Origin: Stomoxys calcitrans
Taxonomy: Eukaryota > Arthropoda > Insecta > Diptera > Muscidae
DNA length: 64,000 nt
Direction of reading: 5' to 3'
Assembly: GCF_963082655.1 (NCBI RefSeq)
Contig: NC_081554.1
Location: 191,486,206 to 191,550,205 of the forward strand
Shown: in pieces, positions 10,780-20,689 of the stretch
How positions within the stretch are numbered: position 1 is the first letter of the stretch
Layout: every line of letters begins with the position of its first letter
Program-made: the position numbers and the translations under genes
The notes under the pieces: model-generated
Databases searched by the model: none
What the model was told of the DNA's origin: nothing
What the model saw: the letters and a program-made list of their open reading frames with translations, nothing else

Positions 10780-11697
10780 TATTTTTTTTTATTTTATTTA
10801 TTTTATTTTATTTTGTTTTTTTATTTTATTTTATTTTATTTTATTTTATTTTATTTTATTTTATTTTATTTTATTTTATTTTATTTTATTTTATTTTATT
10901 TTATTTTATTTTATTTTATTTTATTTTATTTTATTTTATTTTATTTTATATTATTTTATTTTATTTTATTTTATTTTATTTTATTTTATTTTATTTTATT
11001 TTATTTTATTTTATATTATTTTTGTTTATTTTATTTTATTTTATTTTATATTTATTTTATTTTATTTTATTTTATTTTATTTTACTTTAACTTATTTTAT
11101 TTTATTTTATTTTAATAAAATTTATTTTATTTTATTTTATTTTATTTTATTTTATTTTATTTTATTTTATTTTATTTTATTTTATTTTATTTTATTTTAT
11201 TTTATTTTATTTTATTTTATTTTATTTTATTTTATTTTATTTTATTTTATTTTATTTTATTTTATTTTATTTTATTTTATTTTATTTTATTTTATTTTAT
11301 TTTATTTTATTTTATTTTATTTTATTTTATATTATTTTATTTTATTTTATTTTATTTTATTTTATTTTATATTATTTTTGTTTATTTTATTTTATGTTAT
11401 TTTATTTTATTTTATTTTATTTTATATTTATTTTATTTTATTTTATTTTATTTTACTTTAACTTATTTTATTTTATTTTATTTTAATAAAATTTATTTTA
11501 TTTTATTTTATTTTATTTTATTTTATTTTATTTTATTTTATTTTATTTTATTTTATTTTATTTTATTTTATTTTATTTTATTTTATTTTATTTTATTTTA
11601 TTTTATTTTATTTTATTTTATTTTATTTTATTTTATTTTATTTTATTTTATTTTATTTTATTTTATTTTATTTTATTTTATTTTATTTTATTTTATG
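10780..11697. repeat. (TTTTA)n pentanucleotide array with internal duplication
   Basis: About 180 units of TTTTA with few interruptions. The interruptions themselves recur: TATATTATTTTTGTTTATT, then ACTTTAACTTATTTT and TTTAATAAAATTTATT appear near 11010-11120 and again near 11370-11491, offset by about 356-371 bp. A segment of the array was therefore duplicated as a block. The open frame translating to a Phe/Tyr/Leu/Ile homopolymer-like string is an artefact. Confidence 0.95.
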
Positions 11698-13324
11698 TTA
11701 ATCTATTTTATTTAATATTACTTTATTACAATTTAAATTCTGTTGTAAATAATTATTGCTCTACAATTTTTAGAAATTGTAATTTTTGAATGATGTAATA
11801 AATTGTCCAATTATAGCTCCATATGCCTTTTAACATTTAACGTTTAGGATTATAATCCCATCTATGCGGAAAACAATCGCTCTCTATCAAAGCGAAAATT
11901 GTTTTATAGAAATTGCACGTACATGCCAATGAACTGCAAATAATACAAAAAAAAATGCATTGTTCCTGCAACCCCCTCTCACAAGGAAAAACAATGTGAA
12001 ATGCGTTTTAGAACAATGCACTCTATTGTCAGCTGAGTACAAAAGCTCAATAATTAGTTAATAATAATTCGTACATGTTTGTCATAGAAATTACTACAAC
12101 AATGTGGAATTATGGCATTTACAATTTGAAGTACAACAAAATGTTGGAAAAATTGTCAAATAGGCCGCACGGCCTAGTTTGAAGCCAAAAGTTTAAAAGG
12201 GCATTGGTAAAATTGTGATTATATTTCCCTGCTTTTTTTTCCTTAAATATGGCTACAAAAAATCATCCCATAAAATGAATTGGTATAAATTTTAAACAAA
12301 TCATTAACAATGTGTGTATAAATTTTCATTGAGGAAAGAGTCAACATTGAATTTGCCTTAACAAAAAGCGGGCTTTTAGTTAAACAAACAAACAAACAAT
12401 TTGTAGGTGGGTTCTTGGCTTCTGTGGCTATTAACATGTACGATCGTCTGTCTGTCTGTCCGTCGGTCTGTTCATGCCTCCGTTCGTAAGCCCCACGTGT
12501 CCGCATTGTTTATAATTCAGATTAATATTTAATTCAATTAAAATTTGTGTTTTCTTGTTGTTTTTAGTTTTTACGTAGCTGCAAAAACTGCTGAAAATTG
12601 TTGACACATTAACACCAACAACAACACGACGAATTTTATTATTTTTTATTTTTCTCTCAGCTGAGTTGAGCTGATTTAATTAACTTATCTTTGTAGCTAA
12701 TCGCTATGTGTTTTGTTATGGTGTTCTTGCTTTTTGTTGTTTTTATTCCTCCCTCCGCTGTATCGCGGCGATATCGTATCTGGAAATCATTTTTCATCAG
12801 ATTTATTACTCGGTTTTTATAGATGTTTTTCGTAACAATTTTCCATTGTTGCTGTTTTTTTTTTACTACTAAGTGGTTTTTATTTTGTGGCTAATTTTGA
12901 AATTTTAAACGTCTGACGGCATTTATTGAACATTTTTGCTTTTCTTTGGCTGGATGATAATCAAATCGAAATCAGTGTTAGCCCAGTCGAATGAACAAAT
13001 AATGGGCACTTGACTGTTATTGACAGTGATCGAGGTATTATTTTGAAATTAATAGCATTGTTGTCGTTAAATAATAATTGATATCATTATAATCGATGGT
13101 TTTTTAAGACACATTGTATATAATTTTGATTAAATACAAATTGCCATCCAGGGGTTCCCAAATGGTTTTCTGAGAGGGATGCTAAACAAAAGTTTGGGGG
13201 AGGATAAGAAAAACAGTTTTCAAATTTCCATTTATCTTCGAAATTGAATAAAAAGCAATGCAATGGGCCTCCAAAAATAAAATTAAATATCTGTGGAGAC
13301 TATCTTAAAAATTAGACTAAAATG
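11698..13324. other. Unique AT-rich region with short microsatellites
   Basis: No recognisable coding exon. Short simple repeats: AAACAAACAAACAAAC near 12383, CTGTCTGTCTGTCCGTC near 12448, and poly-T tracts near 12230 and 12860. The region could be intronic or intergenic host DNA. Confidence 0.45.
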
Positions 13325-13950
13325 TTACAGTCTTGGGCCCTAGAAAAACCTGCATGACCGGGGATATTCCCAATATTCGGAAAGAGGTCCGCAGACTTTT
13401 TAAAAAGCACGTCGTAGAAAAGCGGCAGTTTATAGGGATGTGTATTACACACCGCTCAAGGAATAAATACGATTACCAGAGCAGCAAAACGTGCCTACTG
13501 GAAGCTTTTCTGCGAACAAGTCGATAGCGTTAATGACGCCGCCAAGATAAAAAAGACGACATAGGAGTGAGGGACATAGGAGTGAGGGAAAAGACGACAT
13601 AGGGGTGAGGGAAGAGACAACGGAGGACATGTTGAGGCTTCTGATGAAAATCCATTTTCTACAGGATACGACGGAACTCACGGAACCACCAGAATCTTGG
13701 AATAATAACGTTGATCGAAATCTTACGTCCTTTCTACACAAAACCATAGAACGTATTGTGGACACCATGATAAGGAGTAGGTCATCCAGCGAACTGCTCA
13801 AATACAAACAGCATGCCTATGTCAAGGGAAGGTAGGTGAAGACTGCCCTGCACGTACACCCTGGCGGTATGCATTGACATCGAGGGGGATTTTAACAATG
13901 TGCGGAGCGACACACTGATCCAATCCTTAGACAAGTACCGGATTGTGCGA
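13325..13950 (+). pseudogene. LINE ORF2 fragment: linker and reverse-transcriptase N-terminal part
   Basis: A remnant of a non-LTR retrotransposon polyprotein. Visible in several frames: a basic linker IRKEVRRLFKK (about 13372), LTSFLHKTIERIVDTMIR (13718-13771) followed by KQHAYVKGR, which is the R-P-I-S...F-K-x-E segment typical of Jockey/R1 superfamily RTs, and VCIDIEGDFNNV (about 13868-13905), equivalent to RT motif A with its catalytic Asp. The Ala of the usual EGAFNNV has become Asp. Frameshifts separate the pieces, and an insertion of short repeats lies at 13552-13615. Both ends are missing; an A-type element follows directly. Confidence 0.8.
13552..13615. repeat. Short tandem repetition within the LINE fragment
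   Basis: The segments AAAGACGACATAGGAGTGAG, GGACATAGGAGTGAGGG and AAAGACGACATAGGGGTGAG follow one another. They add about 50 bp to the LINE linker and disrupt its frame. Confidence 0.88.
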
Positions 13951-13951
13951 A

Positions 13952-14536
13952 GTTTTAGCAAAATCGTATAAGAATTGCGCCCTCCAAAGGTTCAAGAATT
14001 CTAATTGAGAGATCGGTTTATATGTGAACTATATCAGGTTATGGACCAATTTAGACCATACCTAGCTCTGATGTTGGAAGTCATAATAAAACGTTATGCT
14101 AAATTGCTCCAAAGGCTTAAAAAGTACAACTTGGTGATCTGTTTATTAAAGAGCTATAACTGAATATGGATATGAATCCTATTGGCCCATACAATCCCAA
14201 TACACAATTCCAACAGACCTACATTCATAGGAAGTATTTATGCAAAATTTTTATCGTGCTTTCGACGGACGGACAGACTAGATCAACTAAAAATGTCATG
14301 ACGACCAAGAATATATTGGGTTGCCCAAAAATTAATTGCGGATTTTTTAAAAGAAAGTAAATGCATTTTTAATAAAACTTAGAATGAACTTTAATCAAAT
14401 ATTCTTTTTTACACTTTTTTTCTAAAGCAATCTAAAAGTAACAGCTGATAACTGACAGAAGAAAGAATGCAATTACAGAGTCACAAGCAACCCAATGGTG
14501 TTACAAACGGAATGATGAAATAAGTATACCCCCATT
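13952..14536 (-). mobile_element. A-type element, minus orientation, split by a MITE
   Basis: Shows reversed unit landmarks (AAGAATTGCGCCCTCC, GATCGGTTTATATG, TTATGGACCAATTTAGACC) and the reversed 5' block (TTTCGACGGACGGACAG, CTAGATCAACTAAAAATG, CATGACGACCAAGAATAT). After the MITE at 14316-14495 the A-type continues with GTTACAAACGGAATGATG and AAGTATACCCCCAT. Confidence 0.8.
14316..14495 (-). mobile_element. Mariner-type MITE, internally deleted copy
   Basis: Same element as 7409-7644 in reverse orientation. The left inverted repeat (TTGGGTTGCCCAAAAATTAA) is intact, preceded by TA. On the right only CAACCCAA remains after ACAGAGTCACAAG; about 55 bp including most of that repeat have been lost, together with the TA flank. 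Confidence 0.88.
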
Positions 14537-14984
14537 GAATGATGAAATAAGTATTTGAAAATGTGAAAAAAATGATTACCTCTAGGCAATAGGTAACTAG
14601 GTAAAAAATAAATAATTTTTTTAAATGAACAATAAAAAATTAATTTTATTCAAATTTTTTTTTTTTGAATAAAATTAAAATTTTTTTTTGAATAAAATTG
14701 TTAAAAAAAAATTTTTTTTTAAAAGAAAACGGTATTTAATTATTCTTTTGAAAAAAAAAAAATCCCAAAAAATTTTAGCCAAATCGGATAATATTTACTC
14801 CCTATAGGGACTCGAAAAGTCAAGACCAGTGATCAGGTCTTAAACGGCCCTTTGAAGCCTTCACACCTAATATAGCCAATGAGTAATTCTAACCAAATTA
14901 CGAAACACGTTCCATAGTGATTGATATGTGTTGCGATCTCTGGCTTTCCTTTTCGAATTGCAAAGAAAATCTGCGAAGAAATCG
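14537..14984. other. AT-rich low-complexity stretch
   Basis: 14620-14770 contains repeated GAATAAAATTAAAATTTTT-like blocks and runs of A or T. 14770-14984 has weak similarity to A/C-type units (CCAAATCGGATAATATTTAC). No gene seen. Confidence 0.5.
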
Positions 14985-15260
14985 GCTATGATTTCGATAT
15001 AGTTCCTTATATATGTGTCACCCGATTTACTCTTAGTAGTAGTCATAATTTTCGAACGATCCTCACGAAATATCACAGCCTGATTTCATTTAAATATGTT
15101 CTGATTTGGATATAGTGTCAAATAGTTATGTTTCACCCGATTTTAACTAATAAGGCAGTAGTTCCGGTTTTATATCCCATCGGAATACCGCCCACGTCCA
15201 TTTAAATCGGTTTAAACTAACATATAGTGTTAATATAATTAATTATGCTAATAAGACTTA
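14985..15260 (-). mobile_element. C-type element fragment
   Basis: Carries degraded C-type unit landmarks in the same orientation as the 9736 copy: CGATATAGTTCCTTATATAT, GTCACCCGATTTACTCTTAG and AATTTTCGAACGATC. Both termini are absent. Confidence 0.55.
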
Positions 15261-15888
15261 AAGTTTCCGGTTATTATATACTCGACATCGCCTTTCTTTT
15301 GATTTGTTTCCAAAAAGTTCATTTAATCAACTTTATTCTTGGGTACTTTTCTACCCATTCCTCTTTAACGGGTTAATAAAGTTTTCACACAATATTGAAT
15401 ATATACACATGTAATAATTTTTAGATAAGAGGAAAACGCACACTCATAGCTACCGTTCTCCTTATTTTCACCTTAAGTGGTTACAATAAATCATTCCATA
15501 AATATCTATGGTAGGCCAAGGCCAAAATCCAAAAATCCAAAAATTTTCCAGACAGAATTTTAATAGTGTGATAAGATACATTTCTCTATCTAACTAATCC
15601 ATGTTTATTGCATCTGATGCAATTTTTGAATTTCTTTTTATCACCATTTCTATTTTTATCCACTGATAATAAGTCACACACAGACACAAAGGCCAACTGG
15701 TGCAAGTATACCAGTATTCTAGTTAGAGTATACTCGTACTCTTTCCTAATAGCTTTCGTATTCATTACAGCTCAATAGGGCCTTATTTCCCTTATCATTA
15801 CAGCCAATCAGCCATTTCGCCATGGCGCTGAGGAATTATTCGCCCAAAAACAAATATTTCAATATTGTAGAGACATTAAATGTTAATG
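15261..15888. other. AT-rich sequence, nothing recognised
   Basis: No coding exon, RNA gene or known repeat could be identified. The stretch ends where the F-type element begins with CAGAAAAAAAATCG. Confidence 0.4.
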
Positions 15889-16200
15889 CACAGAAAAAAA
15901 ATCGCTAAAATATTTTCAATTAAAAATTTATTGGAAAGTAAAAAAAAAATGCTATTAAAATTTTAATTGAAAATAAAAAAGTCAAATAAAAGATTAATTG
16001 ATTCAATAATTTTTTAATTGAATATTTTTTTATTTTTTTCGATTACAGCAGTGATTCAGTTGCCATTTTTAATTATTCCAATAATTCTATAATTGAATCT
16101 GAATATGTTTTCAATCATAATCGTGATTGAAAATTTTGTAGTTTTCAATTAAAAAATTAATTGTTTCAATCTTATTTTTAATCAAATCCTAAACAACTTT
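15889..16200. mobile_element. F-type AT-rich MITE-like element
   Basis: Begins CAGAAAAAAAATCG and is built from CAATTAAAAAATTAATTG-like palindromic blocks. A related element at 18380-19945 ends with ATTTCTATTTTTTTTTCTG, roughly the complement of this start, which suggests short terminal inverted repeats. No coding capacity. Confidence 0.55.
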
Positions 16201-16214
16201 CAAATATGGTGCTT

Positions 16215-16510
16215 AAGTTAAATCTGTCAAAGGTTTATTTGTCTCCTACAATATAACAGTGAAAGATGTTTCAATGACCCATATGTCCCACATTTCGACA
16301 AATCTATAGCAATACCATGGCAACCAGTTCTATATGCCGGATTAACCCTGAAGAGTTCTTCATCGGCCAAGGGCTGACGCGTCAGTGCGCAACACACTGC
16401 TACTACTACAACAAATGTAAAGGGCAACCCCGCCCGACACCCGAAATTTTTTGAATAACCTCCGTGAGAGTCCCAAGGACCTATGCCCAAACAACGCACC
16501 TAAGGTTCGG
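16215..16510 (-). repeat. G-type repeat fragment
   Basis: On the minus strand GGCCGATGAAGAACTCTTC is followed by AGGGTTAATCCGGCATATAG and TGGTTGCCATGG. The same block occurs in plus orientation at about 22967-23020 and, more diverged, at 22640-22700. The parent element is not recognised. A 90-codon frame across it has no recognisable domain. Confidence 0.55.
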
Positions 16511-16569
16511 GTTGTAGTAGCTAAACATCTGTATACCAAGTATAGAAATTAATTGGAATCTTATAAAAA

Positions 16570-18045
16570 AATTCAATTTGTGTTTGTTTGTTGGTTGGTT
16601 TGTTTGTTCCCTATAGAATAAAAAATGGCTCAACCGATTATCTTGAAATTTTCACAGGTTGTGTAGGTTGGTCTAGAAGATAACATAGGCTATATAATTT
16701 TTTGATATCGAGAGGGGGGCGGACCCTCCCCTTTACCACAAAAGTACTACCCAAAAATAAAAGAAGACCGATCGGAACAATATGGGATTCAAATGAAAGG
16801 TATTCAAGATTAGAGTACGAATTTAATAATAAAAGTTGGTTCCAAATATCTTGGGGCCGCTCCAGCCCCAAAACCCCTTAAAATGGGTTTATTTGACGAT
16901 CATGACAATATGGAACTCAAATGAAAGGTATTCGGGAGTATATTACGAATATGTTCACAAAGTTGGAGTAGGCGTTATAATTTATTGATAACGGAAAGGG
17001 GAAGGACCTTCCCCCGTTACCCCAAAAACACCACCCAAAATCAAAAGTGGACCGATAAAGACAATATAGGTATCAAATGAAAAGTATGCGGGAGTAGATA
17101 ATAAAGCTGGCATACAAATTCATGTGGAAGTATAGGGGGTCACCCCGACCCCACAAAAACGCCCAAAATGGGCACATATTGTGTAGGGTGGTCTGGAAGG
17201 CTATACAATTTTTCCATATCGGAAGGGGGACGGACCCTCCCCCTTATACGAAAAACACAACCCAAAATCAAAAGTGGACCGATCGAGACAATATAGGTAT
17301 CAAATGAAAGGTATTGGCGACCAGAAAACGAAAATGGTATTAAATTTGACTTTAAGTACCCATCGGGCCGCCTCAACCCCAAAACTCCCCCAAACAGACA
17401 AACATAAAAGGTATTCGGGATGTAGATTTCGAATCTGGCATACAAAATCAGATCGAAGTATAGGGAGTCGCGCCATCCCTCAAAAACGCCATTAGACCCA
17501 TTATGACTATATGAAAGTTGGCTGAACCAATTTTCTTACAATTTTCATAAATTGTGTACATAGCCTATATACCCCCAAACGAGCATTTTAGCTAACCATG
17601 GCTATATGGGACTCAAATGAAAGGTATTTGGGAGTAGATTACGAATATGACATTAAAATTTACGTTCAAGTCTATATGGCGCTTTTTCTCCTTACGATAC
17701 GTCAAATGGGTTATTTGACCCATTTTGACAATATGGGACTCAAATGAAAGGTATTTGAGAGTAGAAAAGTGTTTTGGGGAACGGAACCAAGTGTTTTGGG
17801 GTACGCCCTAAAGCACCCCCTAAACTGAACTTCATTTCTGTTGGAAATAAAGAACGAATTTGATATCTATATTCACTGCAAAGTGCCGATGGCCGACCCA
17901 GCCCCTAAACACCATATAAACGGTTAATATTTGCCGGCCATGGCTCAAATCAAAGGGATGTGAAAGTGCAGCACGTATTTGATATCCATATTTGAGTCGA
18001 AATATCTGACGTGTCATCCCTCCCCTAAAATGAACTTCTCATTAC
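16570..18045 (+). mobile_element. E-type element with internal repeats
   Basis: Starts TTTGTTTGTTGGTTGGTTTG and CTATAGAATAAAAAATGGC, followed by AACCGATTATCTTGAAATTT. The landmark CAATATGGGATTCAAATGAA plus AGGTATT recurs near 16779, 16905, 17060, 17290, 17605 and 17725. GC-rich blocks such as GGGGGGCGGACCCTCCCC occur near 16711, 16997 and 17226, the last two with a small hairpin (GGAAGGGG...CCTCCCCC). The many short frames are not genes. Confidence 0.75.
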
Positions 18046-18054
18046 CCTAATTCT

Positions 18055-18300
18055 TAAAAACACCAGGAACCGAGCAGGGACAAACTTCTGACACATCAAT
18101 GAGTGCTTTCCGATTCAAGTTTGAAGTCAATGAAAATGAACCTATTTTTATAACCGAGTCCGAACGGCGCAGTGCGAAATCTCTTTGGGGAAAATGTTTT
18201 AAGTGACCATGCATGGCATTGTATCTCGCAAATGTGGCCAACCACCGCTTTGTCCGATTTTCCCGCCAAGATTCGAACGCGTTTAGCGTCATAGGCTACA
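18055..18300 (-). mobile_element. tRNA-derived SINE, degraded
   Basis: On the minus strand the B box reads CGTTCGAATCTTGGCGGGAA, followed by a body that matches the copy at 32173-32496 (GCGAGATACAATGCCATGC, TTCGGACTCGGTTATAAAA, TTGAACGGAAAGC-like tail). The A box is lost. It lies directly behind the E-type element. Confidence 0.75.
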
Positions 18301-18379
18301 ATGGCATGAAATCGATATCCGCATTTAGGTCGAAATGTCCCTACCCTAAAAAGATATTAGAGAGTTAAAGAAGGCGCTA

Positions 18380-18569
18380 GCCCTGTTCGGCTAATATTCC
18401 ATTATTCTCAATCATTTTATAAATGGATTAATTAAAAAATTTCAAAAATTAAAATTTTTTTAATAGGATCAATTAAAAAATTATTTTTTTTTAATAGGAT
18501 CAATTAAGAAATTAATTGAAAATTTCAAAAAAAAATTTTGAATTATTTTTTTAGTTGAATATGATTTTG
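18380..18569. mobile_element. F-type element, left part
   Basis: AT-rich sequence with AATAGGATCAATTAAAAAAT repeated twice and AATTAATTG blocks. It is split from its right part (19756-19945) by insertion of the A-type element. Confidence 0.5.
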
Positions 18570-19755
18570 TATACCCTCCATCATAGGATGGGGATATACT
18601 AATTTCGTCATTCTGTTTGTAACTACTCGAAATATTCGTCTGAGACCCCATAAAGTATATATATTCTTGATCGTCGTGACATTTTATATCGATCTAGCCA
18701 TGTCCGTCCGTCCGGCCGTCTATCCGTCCGTCTGTCGGAAGCACGCAAACTTTCGAAGGAGTAAAGCTAAACGCTTGAAATTTTGCAAAAAGTCTTCTTA
18801 TTAGTGTAAGTCAGTTGGGATTGTAAATGGGCCATATCGGTCCATAACCTGATATAGCAGCCATATAAACCGATCTTGGGTCTTCACTTCTTGAATCTCT
18901 AGAGGGCGCAATTCTTATCCTATTGGAATGAAATTTTGCACAATGTATTTCTTTATGACTTTCAACAACTGTGCTAAGTATGGTTCAAATCGGTTCATAA
19001 CCTGATATAGCTGTCATATAAACAGATCTTGGGTATTGACTTCTTGAGTCTCTAGAGGGCGCAATTCTTATCCGATTTGAATGAATTTTTGCACGAAGTA
19101 TTTTGTTATGATATCTAACAACTTTGCTAAGTATGGTTCAAATCGGTTCATAACCTGATATATCTGCCATATAAACTGATCTTGGGTCTTGACTTCTTGA
19201 GCCTCTAGAGGGCGCAATTCTTATCCGATTTGCCTGAAATTATGCATGGCGTATTTCATTATGACTTTGAACAATTGTGCCAAATAAAGTTCAAATCGGT
19301 TCATAACCTGATATAGCTGCCATATAAACAGATCTGGGATCTTGACTTTTCTCTAGAGAAGTCCGACCTCTAGAGGTCGCTAGTATTATCCGATTTGCCT
19401 GAAATTTTGTACGACGGATCCTCTCATGACCATCAACATACTTGTTTATAATGGTCGGAATCGGTCTATAGCCTGATGCAGCTTCCATATAAATCCATCT
19501 CTCTATTTTACTTCTTGGGCCCCCAAAGGGCGCAATTTTTATTTGAATTGGCTGACACAGGTCTCCAACATATAATTTAATTGAGATCCGAACCGGACCA
19601 TATCAAGATATCGCTCTAATAGCAGAGCAAATCTTTTCTTTTATCGTTTTTTTTTGCCTAAGAAGAGCTGCCGGAAAAAGAACTCAACAAATGCGATCCA
19701 TGGTGGAGGGTATATAAGATTCGGGCCGACCGAACTTAGCACGCTTTTACTTGTT
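18570..19755 (+). mobile_element. Full-length A-type element inserted into an F-type element
   Basis: The best complete plus-strand copy. Order: 5' TATACCCTCCATCATAGGAT; AAAGTATATATATTCTTG; GATCTAGCCATGTCCG; a GTCC/GTCT microsatellite (18707-18737); GCACGCAAACTTTCGAAGG; units marked by CATATAAACxGATCT near 18863, 19015, 19169 and 19321; a terminal unit with ACTTCTTGGGCCCCCAAAGG; GCCTAAGAAGAGCTGCCGG; ATGGTGGAGGGTATATAAG; TTCGGGCCGACCGAA; and GCACGCTTTTACTTGTT. Both flanks are T-rich and F-type. Non-coding; probably mobilised by a partner element. Confidence 0.88.
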
Positions 19756-19945
19756 TTAAATGAAATTTTTTTAATTCATTTTACTTAAACTGTAATTTAT
19801 ACTATCAGTTTCGAGGTTGAAGCAGCTTTAATTCAAAAATTAATTGGATCTATTAATTTCGTGGTTCAAGCATTTTCAATTAAAAAATTAATTGGGTCAA
19901 TTAATTTCGTATTTGAAGCCGATTTCTATTTTTTTTTCTGCATGT
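19756..19945. mobile_element. F-type element, right part
   Basis: Continues with AATTAATTGGATCTATTAAT and AATTAATTGGGTCAATTAAT and ends TTTCTATTTTTTTTTCTGC. Together with 18380-18569 this is one AT-rich element of about 380 bp. Confidence 0.5.
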
Positions 19946-20689
19946 AGATATCACTGCTATTGTTTTTTGTGAATTTTTAATTTTTAAATTTAGTTATTGC
20001 CTTTGTGGTTCTTAATCTATGGCTTTTGCTATTTTAGTATATTTAACGCAATAGCCCACCATAAAAGCCAGTGCACAAAAGATTACAACACCGCCCACCT
20101 TCGCTTCCTTTGGTATTTATCTGAATATTTCGTGTGCTAAAACAGTGGACAATATTTCATCGGTATTAAGCACGTGCGCTGGGCTATTAATGTCATCGGC
20201 CACATTCCAATTTGCAGGCATTCCTCAATGATTACCACGAAATGCCATTTTTTGAAAAAAAAATGCTATAAACAGAGAAAAGAGTTTTTAAATAACCCTC
20301 TCTCTCTCACACACACACACACACTGTATATTTTTGCCTAGGCGATACCACTACTGTGGTATTGGGTATTATTTTATTCTTAACAATAATTCTAGCAATC
20401 AATTTCTCATGTAGTTTGCAATTGTTTACAGAATTTATAGGTGTTAAGCAATCACCTGCGATGGCAGGTTATTCCTCAATAGAAGGCAATAAAATTGTAA
20501 AATGCTATATATTAGAATAGTTCTGATGGTTTGCGAAAAGTCAATTATAAGAATTATTTCAAAAATGTTTTTATTTTCAACAACAGGATTTTTATTTAGC
20601 CATTCCTTTTGTATGTCTTGAAAACAGGAATTTCAGTCTGAATTTGGGTATGTAGGGCACCTTAATCAATTTCATGTAGGTGTTGATGT
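19946..20689. other. Unique sequence with a compound microsatellite
   Basis: Contains (CT)n(CA)n at 20295-20326. No exon or RNA gene recognised. Confidence 0.45.

Noticed and set aside
10735..11115. 126-codon frame rich in Phe, Tyr, Ile and Leu
   Set aside because: Direct translation of (TTTTA)n.
16638..18017. Several frames of 60-100 codons in the E-type element
   Set aside because: They repeat with the element's internal units and occur on both strands.
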